A stretch of 64,000 nucleotides of DNA, from the NCBI RefSeq assembly GCF_030123365.1, contig NZ_CP126107.1, positions 2,465,501 through 2,529,500 on the forward strand, in the 5' to 3' direction. Shown here in pieces: positions 50,397 through 59,600 of the stretch. Position numbers and translations under genes: made by a program. The notes below the pieces were generated by a model. The model was not told where the DNA came from. It saw nothing but the letters and a program-made list of their open reading frames with translations, and did no database searches. The first letter of the stretch is position 1. The number at the start of each line of letters is the position of its first letter. Source of the stretch: Neobacillus sp. SuZ13 (lineage in GTDB: Bacteria > Bacillota > Bacilli > Bacillales > Cytobacillaceae).

Positions 50397-51049
50397 TTGA
50401 TTTGAGAGAGGCTTTACGTGTTTATTTTATTATGGGCAGCACTAACTGTTTAAAAGAACCTGTTGAAGTATTAAATGAAGCAATTTCTGGTGGGATTACG
50501 CTTTTTCAATTCCGCGAAAAAGGGGAAAGTGCACTAACTGGTTCTGAAAAATATGCACTGGCTAAAGAACTCCAAACCCTTTGCAGAGACCATCAAATTC
50601 CTTTCATTGTGAATGATGATATCGAGTTGGCTGTGGCGATTGATGCAGACGGTGTTCATATCGGGCAAGAAGATGAAACAGTAAAAATGGTACGCGAGAA
50701 AATCGGTGCGAACAAAATTCTTGGGGTATCCGTCCATTCTACAGAAGAAGCCATGGCAGCGATCCAAGATGGAGCAGATTATTTTGGAATTGGACCTGTG
50801 TTTCCGACAAAGACAAAAGCGGATGCCAAGCCATCGCGAGGGACGACACTGATTGAAAAACTAAGAAAAGATGGGTGTGAGATGCCGATTGTTGGCATCG
50901 GCGGGATTACGCTCCAAAATGCTCGGTCCGTGATTGACGCGGGGGCGGATGGAGTTTCCGTGATTACCGCAATAAGCCAGGCAGAATCCCCGTTGGAAGC
51001 TGCGAAAGCATTAAGAAAAAGTGTGATTTTTAAAGGAGTGGTCAATTAG
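50393..51049 (+). CDS. thiE: Thiamine-phosphate synthase
   Basis: A 218-residue TIM-barrel enzyme joining HMP-PP and thiazole phosphate. Seen: [54 protein letters not shown] and [14 protein letters not shown] 50393 overlaps the thiD stop; the open frame to 50348 lies within thiD. Its TAG overlaps the GTG of thiW. Confidence 0.95.
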   Translation: MIDLREALRVYFIMGSTNCLKEPVEVLNEAISGGITLFQFREKGESALTGSEKYALAKELQTLCRDHQIPFIVNDDIELAVAIDADGVHIGQEDETVKMVREKIGANKILGVSVHSTEEAMAAIQDGADYFGIGPVFPTKTKADAKPSRGTTLIEKLRKDGCEMPIVGIGGITLQNARSVIDAGADGVSVITAISQAESPLEAAKALRKSVIFKGVVN

Positions 51050-51561
51050 TGAAAAAGACTCATAAATTGACGTTGACGGCCATGATGATTGCGATTGGAA
51101 CACTTTCAAGTAACCTATTCTATATTCCAATCGGTTTTACTAAGGTCTTTCCTGTGCAACATTTTTTGAATGTTTTATCTGCAGTAATATTAGGGCCTTA
51201 TTATGCTGTCGCACAGGCCTTCGGTGTTTCTTTGCTTAGAAATTTAATGGGAACAGGTTCGCTATTTGCCTTTCCTGGCAGCATGGTCGGAGCCTTGCTC
51301 GCCTCACTGCTATTCTGGAAAACTAGAAAACTATATTTTGCTTTTATCGGTGAAGTGATTGGGACAGGAATCCTTGGTGCCATGCTTTCTTACCCTATAG
51401 CTACTCTTTTGCTTGGTCAAAAGGCAACATTATTTGGGTTTATTCCATTATTTATTTTCAGCTCGTTTGCAGGAGCACTAATTGGGTTTATTATCTTAAC
51501 TGTTTTTTTAAGAAAGAAAGTATTGATTGTTAATGAAAATGATACAACCATCAGGAATTAA
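51049..51561 (+). CDS. thiW: ThiW, thiazole-specific ECF transporter S component
   Basis: A 170-residue membrane protein with about five helices. HKLTLTAMMIAIGTLSSNL and FPVQHFLNVLSAVILGPYYA are typical of ThiW. It would bind hydroxyethylthiazole and work with the shared ECF energising module encoded elsewhere. GTG start at 51049, coupled to thiE, with AAAGGAG upstream. Confidence 0.9.
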   Translation: MKKTHKLTLTAMMIAIGTLSSNLFYIPIGFTKVFPVQHFLNVLSAVILGPYYAVAQAFGVSLLRNLMGTGSLFAFPGSMVGALLASLLFWKTRKLYFAFIGEVIGTGILGAMLSYPIATLLLGQKATLFGFIPLFIFSSFAGALIGFIILTVFLRKKVLIVNENDTTIRN

Positions 51562-51579
51562 CGATAAGGGCGTGAACAT

Positions 51580-52863
51580 ATGAAAGCGGATCTGCTTAGT
51601 AAAATCTCAAAAGAAGTAGAAGCGAGAGAGGCGGAATTAATCGAATTATTGTCGACACTCATTGCTTTTCCAACGGTTAGTCCTCCTGCACGGAATACCA
51701 ATGGGGTGCAAGATTTTATAAAAGGATATTTAGAAGATTTGGGATTTACCACCGATAAGTGGGATGTTTATCCAGGTGATCCGAATGTAGTTGGGGTTTT
51801 ACCAGGGGAGTCTCCTGATCAGTTTAATAGTTTAATTGTTAATGGTCACGTGGACGTCGCTGAAGTGGGGGATACTTCAGCGTGGAAGGAGTCGCCATTT
51901 TCGGCATTTTGCAAAGATGGCCATATTTATGGACGTGGGGTCGCTGATATGAAGGGCGGAATTGCGGCATCACTGATTGCAATTAAACTTTTAAAAGACC
52001 TGGGAATTTCGCTGCAAGGTGATCTCCAATTTCAATCGGTTATTGGCGAAGAGGTTGGCGAAGCAGGAACCCTGGCATGCATGGAGAGAGGGTATACAGC
52101 TGACTATGCGGTCGTGGTGGATACGAGTGATTTACATATTCAAGGACAGGGCGGCGTAATTACGGGATGGATTACCATTCAAAGCAATGAGACCTACCAT
52201 GATGGAATCCGGAGGAAGATGATTCATGCAGGTGGTGGCGTGAAAGGGGCCAGCGCGATTGAGAAAATGATGAAGATTATAGCGGGGCTTCAGGAGTTAG
52301 AACGGCACTGGGCAATTACGAAAAGTTATGAAGGCTTTCCTCCCGGCACCAATACGATTAATCCTGCGGTGATTGAAGGAGGACGACATGCTGCATTTGT
52401 GGCAGATCGATGTGCCCTTTGGGTTACGGTTCATTTTTACCCAGATGAAGATTATGAAGTGGTCATCAGAGAAATAGAAGAGCATATTGGCGCAGTTGCC
52501 GCTGCAGACCCATGGCTGCGTGACAATCCTCCGCAATTTGTTTGGGGTGGCAAATCGATGATTGTCGACCGAGGCGAAATTTTCCCATCATTAGAAATAG
52601 ATTCTGAACATCCAGGAACGAAGCTATTAACGAACTCTTTTGAAAAATTATTATCGGCCAAGCCAACGGTTGGTATGTCCACCACTGTTACGGATGCAGG
52701 CTGGCTGGGACGTGCCGGTATACCAACCGCTATTTTTGGACCTGGTAAATTGGAAGACGCGCATGCGGTGAATGAGAAAGTCGAAGTCAGTCAACTATTA
52801 GACTTTACAAAAGTGTTAGCTGTATTTATCGCTGAGTGGTGCAACACGAGAAAGGAGCAATAG
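51580..52863 (+). CDS. ylmB: Formylaminopyrimidine deformylase (YlmB-like M20 amidohydrolase)
   Basis: A 427-residue M20-family metallohydrolase of the ArgE/DapE group. Seen: NGHVDVAEVGD, GRGVADMKGGIAA, IGEEVGEAG. B. subtilis YlmB deformylates N-formyl-4-amino-5-aminomethyl-2-methylpyrimidine, a breakdown product of thiamin. Its location between thiW and tenA with the ThiXYZ importer following makes that role very likely here, though similar enzymes deacetylate ornithine. Confidence 0.88.
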   Translation: MKADLLSKISKEVEAREAELIELLSTLIAFPTVSPPARNTNGVQDFIKGYLEDLGFTTDKWDVYPGDPNVVGVLPGESPDQFNSLIVNGHVDVAEVGDTSAWKESPFSAFCKDGHIYGRGVADMKGGIAASLIAIKLLKDLGISLQGDLQFQSVIGEEVGEAGTLACMERGYTADYAVVVDTSDLHIQGQGGVITGWITIQSNETYHDGIRRKMIHAGGGVKGASAIEKMMKIIAGLQELERHWAITKSYEGFPPGTNTINPAVIEGGRHAAFVADRCALWVTVHFYPDEDYEVVIREIEEHIGAVAAADPWLRDNPPQFVWGGKSMIVDRGEIFPSLEIDSEHPGTKLLTNSFEKLLSAKPTVGMSTTVTDAGWLGRAGIPTAIFGPGKLEDAHAVNEKVEVSQLLDFTKVLAVFIAEWCNTRKEQ

Positions 52864-52867
52864 GGGA

Positions 52868-53539
52868 ATGAGATTTACCCAAAGACTTTTTGAAAAAGTA
52901 AGTGATATTTGGGGGCAGACCCATCAGCATCCATTTGTTGTCGGGATGGGCACAGGGGAGTTGCCGGTTGAATCATTTATTCGTTATATGAAACAGGATT
53001 ATGTGTATTTAATCGATTATTCGAAACTATTTGCTATCGGGGCCGTTAAAGCAACAGACTTGGAGACGATGGCCGCTTTTGCGAAGCTTTTGGATGAAAC
53101 ATTACATGGAGAGATGGACTTGCATCGTCAGTATGCTGAGAGGTTTGGAATTACACTTCAACAGCTGGAGGAAACCAAACCAACGCCGATCAACTTAGCC
53201 TATACTCGGTATATGTTAAATGTTGCCCAAAATGGTTCGCTTGCGGAATTAGTATCTGCTCTCTTGCCGTGTATGTGGAGCTATTGGGAGATTAGCAAAG
53301 TGCTAGCATCTAACTATCCTGGTGCTATCGAACATCTACTCTATGGGGAATGGGTAAAAATGTACTCTTCTGATGAGTTTGGTTCATTAGCAACCTGGCT
53401 TATTGATTTATTAGATCGATTGGCAGAGGGAAAACCGGAGCGGGAGTTAGCCATCTTAGAAGAACATTTTCTGACAACATCTCGGTTTGAATATATGTTC
53501 TGGGACATGGTCTACCAGGGAGGCGAGTGGCCTGTCTAA
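52868..53539 (+). CDS. tenA: Aminopyrimidine aminohydrolase / thiaminase II
   Basis: A 223-residue all-helical TenA-family enzyme that turns aminopyrimidine into HMP. Seen: HPFVVGMGTGELPVESFIRY, QDYVYLIDYSKLFAIG, and the catalytic Cys in ALLPCMWSYWEI. AGGGG precedes the ATG, 4 nt after the ylmB stop. It supplies HMP to thiD. Confidence 0.94.
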   Translation: MRFTQRLFEKVSDIWGQTHQHPFVVGMGTGELPVESFIRYMKQDYVYLIDYSKLFAIGAVKATDLETMAAFAKLLDETLHGEMDLHRQYAERFGITLQQLEETKPTPINLAYTRYMLNVAQNGSLAELVSALLPCMWSYWEISKVLASNYPGAIEHLLYGEWVKMYSSDEFGSLATWLIDLLDRLAEGKPERELAILEEHFLTTSRFEYMFWDMVYQGGEWPV

Positions 53540-53546
53540 CTCGACG

Positions 53547-54281
53547 ATGTTATCCATTCAAGGCCTCGCCTATTCTTTTGAAAAAGAAAAGCCCATTTTT
53601 CAAGGACTTACTCTCAATGTGAAGCGAGGAGAGTTTGTTTCCGTCATTGGTGCCAGCGGATCAGGTAAAAGCACTCTTTTTAAATTGGTAACTGGTTTAC
53701 TTGAACCAAATCAGGGGGACATTCTGATTGATGGAAAGCAGACCGGAAAGAGATTAGGAAGTGTTGGTTATATGCCGCAAAAGGATTTGCTGCTGCCATG
53801 GAGGAATGTTTTAGAAAACGTGTTACTTCCTATAGAAGTGACAAGGGAACATAAGCAAACGAAAATTCCTGAAATACGAGAGTGGTTATCTCGGTTTGGC
53901 TTGGCTGAATTTGAAAAAGCTTATCCCAATGAACTCTCTGGAGGAATGAAGCAGCGTGTTGCATTTTTAAGAACGCTGATGACCGGAAAGGAACTTCTAT
54001 TATTAGATGAACCCTTTGGCGCACTTGATTCGATGACAAAACGAAACATGCACAAATGGTTATTAGGGCTGTGGGGGGAATTACAAAAGACGGTCTTATT
54101 CATTACACATGATCTTGAAGAAGCGATTCTATTAAGCGACAGAGTTTATGTGCTGCAAGATGAAGGAATTAAAGAACTAAAAGTCAATCTGCCGAGGCCA
54201 AGAAGTTCACAGCTAATCTATCAATCAGAGTTTTTAACAATGAGAAAAGAACTGGAGATGCTGATTCACAATGAAAACTAG
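53547..54281 (+). CDS. thiZ: ABC transporter ATPase (ThiZ)
   Basis: A 244-residue ABC ATPase of the nitrate/taurine/HMP-precursor type. Walker A GASGSGKST, Q-loop MPQKDLLLPW, signature LSGGMKQRVAF, Walker B LLLDEPFGALD. It begins 8 nt after tenA with no strong ribosome site, so translation is probably coupled; frame is open further upstream inside tenA. It energises uptake of formylaminopyrimidine with ThiX and ThiY. Confidence 0.92.
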   Translation: MLSIQGLAYSFEKEKPIFQGLTLNVKRGEFVSVIGASGSGKSTLFKLVTGLLEPNQGDILIDGKQTGKRLGSVGYMPQKDLLLPWRNVLENVLLPIEVTREHKQTKIPEIREWLSRFGLAEFEKAYPNELSGGMKQRVAFLRTLMTGKELLLLDEPFGALDSMTKRNMHKWLLGLWGELQKTVLFITHDLEEAILLSDRVYVLQDEGIKELKVNLPRPRSSQLIYQSEFLTMRKELEMLIHNEN

Positions 54282-55044
54282 CTTGAAGAATTGGACAGAG
54301 GATTACGGTTTGTTTTTGTTGGTGGTTTTGTTGCTTGTCAGCGGATGGGAATGGGCAGTAAGGCAGGCAATGATTCCGTCATTTATTCTACCTGCTCCTT
54401 CTGCCATTTGGAGGGCATTGATAGAAAACAAGCAGCTGTTGTTTGAAGAACATTTGCCTGCTACCCTTAAAGAGGTTTTGATTGGTTTTGGGCTCTCTGT
54501 AATCGGCGGATTGATACTTGGAGTTGGAATGCATTTTTCCCGTTCAATCGAAAAAGTCCTTTATCCGTTCCTTGTAATCTCACAAACGGTGCCGCTTATT
54601 GCCATTTCACCGATTTTTATTATGTGGTTTGGTTATTCGATTTGGAGCAAAATTGCCGTGACCATTTTAACTGCCTTTTTTCCAATCGTCGTTAGTACGT
54701 ATGATGGCTTGAAAACAGGTGGAACTGAATATCGTGAATTACTGTTAACGATGGGAGCGAACCGCTGGGCAATTTTTAAAAAAATTCAACTGCCGATGGC
54801 ATTGCCCGCGATTTTTTCAGGCTTGAAGTTGTCGGTCGTTTATTGCGTCGTTGGAGCGACGATTGGTGAATGGCTGGGTGCAAGTGAAGGGTTAGGATAT
54901 TTTAGCCGGAGAATGTCTGGTAACTTACAGGCAGATTCTGTATTTGCATCGATATTCCTTTTATCGATGTTGGGAATCGTGTTATTTTTATTAATTGGTT
55001 TATTGGAAAAACAGGTATTAAAAAATAAAAATCGTTTCAACTAG
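54271..55044 (+). CDS. thiX: ABC transporter permease (ThiX)
   Basis: A 257-residue membrane protein with six helices, BPD-type permease of the SsuC/TauC/ThiX family (EYRELLLTMGANRWAIFKKI is the EAA loop; LPAPSAIWRALIEN near the start). Overlaps thiZ by 11 nt. Confidence 0.92.
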   Translation: MKTSLKNWTEDYGLFLLVVLLLVSGWEWAVRQAMIPSFILPAPSAIWRALIENKQLLFEEHLPATLKEVLIGFGLSVIGGLILGVGMHFSRSIEKVLYPFLVISQTVPLIAISPIFIMWFGYSIWSKIAVTILTAFFPIVVSTYDGLKTGGTEYRELLLTMGANRWAIFKKIQLPMALPAIFSGLKLSVVYCVVGATIGEWLGASEGLGYFSRRMSGNLQADSVFASIFLLSMLGIVLFLLIGLLEKQVLKNKNRFN

Positions 55045-55061
55045 AGAGGAAGAACGTAAAG

Positions 55062-56057
55062 ATGAAAAAGAGTTTTTTAATTCTGGCAAGTTTATTGCTA
55101 CTACTATTAAGTGCATGCGGGAAAGAAACCGATGAGAAAAATGTTGCTTCGAATGAGAAGCTTCAGAAAGTAAGCTTAATGCTGGATTGGTATCCAAATG
55201 CGGTCCATTCGTTTCTATTCGTAGCTGAGGAGAAGGGCTATTTTAAAGAACAGGGCTTAGACGTTGATATCCAAATGCCAGCAGATACAAATGATCCGCT
55301 TAAACTAGTGGCAGCTAATCAAATCGACATGGCGATGAGCTATCAACCACAGGTGCTCGTGGCACGCAGTGAGGATATCCCTGTTCAATCATTTGGTGCG
55401 ATTGTCCGTCACCCGCTAAATCAATTAATGGTCCAAGCAGATGGTCCGATTAAATCCCCTAAGGATTTAGCGGGAAAAACGATTGGTTATCCATCGATTC
55501 CGTTGGATGAAGCGATAGTAGGAACGATGGTTAAAGCCGATGGTGGAGATGTTAAGAAGGTAAAGATGGTTGATGTTGGCTGGGATCTTATTCCTGCAAT
55601 GGCTACGAAAAAAACTGATGCCCTGATCGGCGGCTATATAAACCATGAGAAATTATTGTTAGAAAAAGAAGGCCATCCAATGCGTACCCTAAATCCTGCT
55701 GATTACGGAGTGCCAGATTACTATGAATTAGTAATGGTCGCAAGTGAGAAGGGATTAAAAGACAAGCCAGAAGTATTTAAAAAGTTCATGGCGGCAATTA
55801 CAAAGGGGCAAAAATACGTTCAGGATCATCCTGAAGATGGTCTTACGACATTAATGAACCATGAGGATAAAACATCACCACTAGAGAAGGATGTCGAAAC
55901 AAAAAGCTTAGAAATCCTCCTCCCGCTAATGGACGCCAAAGAAAAACCATTCGGCTACCAAGACCCGCAAACATGGGAGAAAACAGCCCAGTGGCTTAAA
56001 GACAACAAAGTCATCAAGGAAACCGTCAAAGCCGAAAATGCCTTTGTTAACTATTGA
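55062..56057 (+). CDS. thiY: Formylaminopyrimidine-binding lipoprotein (ThiY)
   Basis: A 331-residue NMT1/ThiY-type binding protein with a lipoprotein signal (LLLLLSACGKE, lipid on Cys19). VSLMLDWYPNAVHSFLFVA and the aromatic residues around it match the pyrimidine-binding start of ThiY. GAGAGGAAG precedes the ATG. Last gene of the operon; followed by a dispersed repeat and a terminator. Confidence 0.9.
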   Translation: MKKSFLILASLLLLLLSACGKETDEKNVASNEKLQKVSLMLDWYPNAVHSFLFVAEEKGYFKEQGLDVDIQMPADTNDPLKLVAANQIDMAMSYQPQVLVARSEDIPVQSFGAIVRHPLNQLMVQADGPIKSPKDLAGKTIGYPSIPLDEAIVGTMVKADGGDVKKVKMVDVGWDLIPAMATKKTDALIGGYINHEKLLLEKEGHPMRTLNPADYGVPDYYELVMVASEKGLKDKPEVFKKFMAAITKGQKYVQDHPEDGLTTLMNHEDKTSPLEKDVETKSLEILLPLMDAKEKPFGYQDPQTWEKTAQWLKDNKVIKETVKAENAFVNY

Positions 56058-56072
56058 TTTGGTGTAAAAACG

Positions 56073-56101
56073 TTTGGTGTCAGGCACCACAAAAAGACAA
56101 T
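56073..56101 (+). repeat. 29-bp dispersed repeat, copy 2
   Basis: Same as the element at 36709-36737 with one base change (CAGGCACC for CAGACACC), again 3' of an operon and directly before a terminator. A shorter fragment TTTGGTGTAAAAACG begins 15 bp earlier, at 56058. Confidence 0.8.
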
Positions 56102-56103
56102 AC

Positions 56104-56140
56104 AAAAAAATGTCCGCCGCAGGCGGACATTTTTTTGTAA
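56104..56140 (+). terminator. Terminator of the thiamin operon
   Basis: Perfect arms AAATGTCCGCC/GGCGGACATTT with loop GCA and seven T, also readable on the other strand. Confidence 0.9.
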
Positions 56141-56216
56141 AGTTTTCATTAATCGAATGCTAATTCGACTCTAATGTTTGGTAGAATATAGATAAAATCT
56201 ATTTTGAGGTAAGAAG

Positions 56217-56636
56217 ATGAAAATCTATGTAACGATGAAAAGTTTAGCTAAGAGGAAGGATTTTCTTACTAAACAAGAGATTGATTTAGAAGAAGTTCCA
56301 CTAACCCTTCGCCAGTTATTGACAGGAATAGTGGCAACTAAAGCCCAAGAATTCAATGCGAAAATATCAGAAGCCATTTTGGTAAGGTTCCTTACAAATG
56401 AGGAGCTTCAACAGCAGATCCATGCCGGAAAAGTAGGTTTTGACACTATATATAATGAAGAACCAACCGATTGTCACCAGGCAGTGATGACGGCCATCCA
56501 AGCATATGAGGATGGTTTATTCCGAGTATTTATGAATGAACAAGAACTGCCCGACTTAGATGGACCCTTGGAAATAAAAGATGGCGATCAACTTACTTTT
56601 ATAAAGCTGACAATGTTAGCAGGACGTATGTGGTAA
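56217..56636 (+). CDS. Unknown small protein with beta-grasp-like C-terminus, DUF4132 partner
   Basis: A 139-residue soluble protein, not recognised. It starts with a beta-hairpin-like KIYVTMKSLAKRKDF, then a helix around LTLRQLLTGIVATKAQEF, a middle insert, and ends LDGPLEIKDGDQLTFIKLTM LAGRMW. The hairpin-helix-strand order and the DGDQLTFIKL ending resemble MoaD/ubiquitin-like beta-grasp folds, but the tail lacks a terminal Gly-Gly. It is encoded 12 nt before the giant DUF4132 gene and clearly in one operon with it. Confidence 0.65.
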   Translation: MKIYVTMKSLAKRKDFLTKQEIDLEEVPLTLRQLLTGIVATKAQEFNAKISEAILVRFLTNEELQQQIHAGKVGFDTIYNEEPTDCHQAVMTAIQAYEDGLFRVFMNEQELPDLDGPLEIKDGDQLTFIKLTMLAGRMW

Positions 56637-56648
56637 CGGGGGAACGAT

Positions 56649-59600
56649 ATGAGAACCAAAAATAAGCAATTATATTATGAAGGTTTAGTAGTGAGAGCAA
56701 GCCAAGAACTTACTGGTATCGAGCAGCTACTAGCACTCCTAATCCTAAAATTAGAGAATACAACCTATTTGGTAAGAGACTCAAACCAACAAGAAATTAG
56801 AAAAATCATCCATCAACAGGAAAGTCTAAGGGATCCTATTATTTACCAGCCGCTTGTGAAAATTGCCCAGACCTTGCTTGGGTCTAATTATGGATCACTT
56901 TTTCAATACATCGTGGACCATAAGTGTGAATATCCATATAGCGAAGGATTTGATCGACGACCATATCGGTCGAAAAATCTCGAGTATCACCACAATGGAT
57001 TGATCGATAGTTTTGTATACCTTGTAGACTTGGCTTTCGAAGAGTTTTCAATTATTGAATATCTAACAACTCAAGACAAATTATCCATTTATAACCCTGT
57101 GATTGGTGACGTAATTGCTTATGAAATCGACAAAAAAAATCAACAGGTAATCCAAGCCTTAAGAGAAATTATTTTTGGAGAAAATAATGGTGCTTTGTTA
57201 AACTATGAGATGATGAAGGGTATTTTTAAAAGTCATAGTGTTGAAGGATATAAAATGCTTGGCGATTTATTACTCGCCGCCCGTCTCCAAGAGGGCTTGC
57301 GTCAAAGTATCGTCGAAAATATGGATGAAGGTACATTAGAAGCTACTAAGTACATGTTAAATATCATTCTCGACCACAATCTTATTCGTTATAGTTCCAT
57401 CATTCGGGCCCTTGACGTTTGGACAGGACTGGACTTGAATGCTTCTAATACAAGAGTCGCTAAACAATCACTGGAAAATGTGGCTGCTTCATTAAGTAAT
57501 CCACAGTTACGGGTACAAGGTCTGCGAAGTGAAAATCTAAATACTCTTTATATTAGTCTCTGGGCAACGGCTGCTCATGAAGAGGACGATGTAAAAGATG
57601 CGATCCGCTTCCTGATGGAAAATGGAGCAACCTATCAAAAGGTAATGGCCCAATACTTTTTAACACAAAGTCAAAATTGGAGACTGAGATTCGAGTTATC
57701 CTTTCCTTATTTACATGAAACGAACTTGGAACTGCAATATTATTTGCTCGCAAACTATGTGTATGAATATATGGTCAATTGGTCGTATGACTCAGAAAAT
57801 AGTGAAAGCACACTTTCAGTTCATCATGTCCCAGTTTTAGAAAACAAGCATGAACGATCTCGTCATTTTGAGTTGTTTAGAAACATGTTTCTCCAAATGC
57901 CCAAAAGAGAGGTTTCCATTGAATCCAAAGCGATCAAAGGGCAAACGATCACCTTCTCAACTAACGATATTGCCAGAAAATTGATGTTTCTGACTGCCTA
58001 TGACTTGGATAAGGATTGGTTAAATCAAATAATAGAATGGAAGGACAAACTCACTTCGGACATTAGAGAAGATCTCCTTTCCTTTTTTATTAAAGATTAC
58101 GCTGAGCCCGCCCAACGAAAGTTCATTTTTGCCAGTCTGGCTGATAAAAGTATAAAGAATCGCGAAATCGCCCTTACGCACATAAAAAAAATTGTTCTTC
58201 TACCAGATGAGATTGAAAAAGTCGAAGCGATTTTAAAATTAAAAACGGGTGCATTAAGACAAGGGGCCATTCAGATATTATTAGGGCTTTCAAGGGATGA
58301 ACTAGCTGAATCAGTTGAGCGCTTATTAACCAGTAGAGCGGAGCTGCAACGTGTCGGTGCACTTGAAATCTTAACCGAAACTAATGACCAGGGAGAACGT
58401 GAACGACTGGTTACCATGTTTAAAAATAAAATCGTTCAAATGAAAGCTACTTCAAAGGAACAGATATTGATTGATAAGTTGTTTTTAACAGAGGATTTCA
58501 ACCTTGGAAATGGGTTTGGATTATATGACCCCAATCATCCAGTTAACCTTGAACTCGAGCATCCTAAAATAGAGTTAAACAACCTTTTCCATTCGTCAAC
58601 AGATACTATCAAACAGTTTCTTCAAGGTTTAGACACTTTAGTTCATGAACATCGTCACGTCGAATATGAAGTCGAGTGGTTTGATGGTTCCAAGGACACA
58701 TTACATATTGGCGAGGAATTAAGGTGCCCTTACCATGAGGAGGAACAACAGAATCTCGCGGCGTTCCCATTATCCGAAGTTTGGCAGGAGTATTTTAATG
58801 GCCAAAATCTATCGGAATCAGTCCTTATTCAGACGGCATTCTACCTCCATTCACACAGGATTTACACCTATTACCACAATATGCTGGATGTCTGGGACGT
58901 AATGGATTATCCACGGGTAGAGGGCTGGAGGAAAACATTTTTAGAAGAAATTTTGCCAATCGAAAAAATTGAAAAAATGAATCACTTTATCGATGACCTG
59001 AATTATCGATCCCAAGTAGAAACGCTGATCGATGCTTATTTTATCAGTCAGAATTCGAAAAGCACTTTTGAAATTATTAGTTCGGTATTAAATTATCTCG
59101 TGCATTCGATTCCAGAAAAGAGAATCAAATCCGAATACAAGCTGCTAGATTTCCTTGCCGAACCTTGGCTGGAATGGGCAGAACAATTTATCAGTGATGA
59201 TGAGGGTTTTGATGTTTATTTCAAACTTCATTTTCAGTTATATACATTCGCTAATTTTGAGAGTTTTCTCCCTTCGATGGAAGATTTAGCAAAAGCTTTT
59301 GATCGGAAACTTATTGAGGAACAAGTTCTGTTTCGAGAGCTGGCTGGTCGAAAGGAAACAAGTAGAGACTATCTTTCAGAATTAACCGATCCCAAGGGTC
59401 ATGTGATAAGAAAGTATCCATTCATGAAGGCGATAAAAGATCGAGTAGTTCAAAGGATTTTAGAAATAGAGCTTAAAAGAGGGGATCTACAGACAGATGT
59501 AACGACCCTCGCGATGGGAATTGAAAAACATGAAGGGATTGAACCTTTTGTTCAAATCCTAGTAGGTCTTGATAAAGAATCGTTTGTACGCGGTTATATT

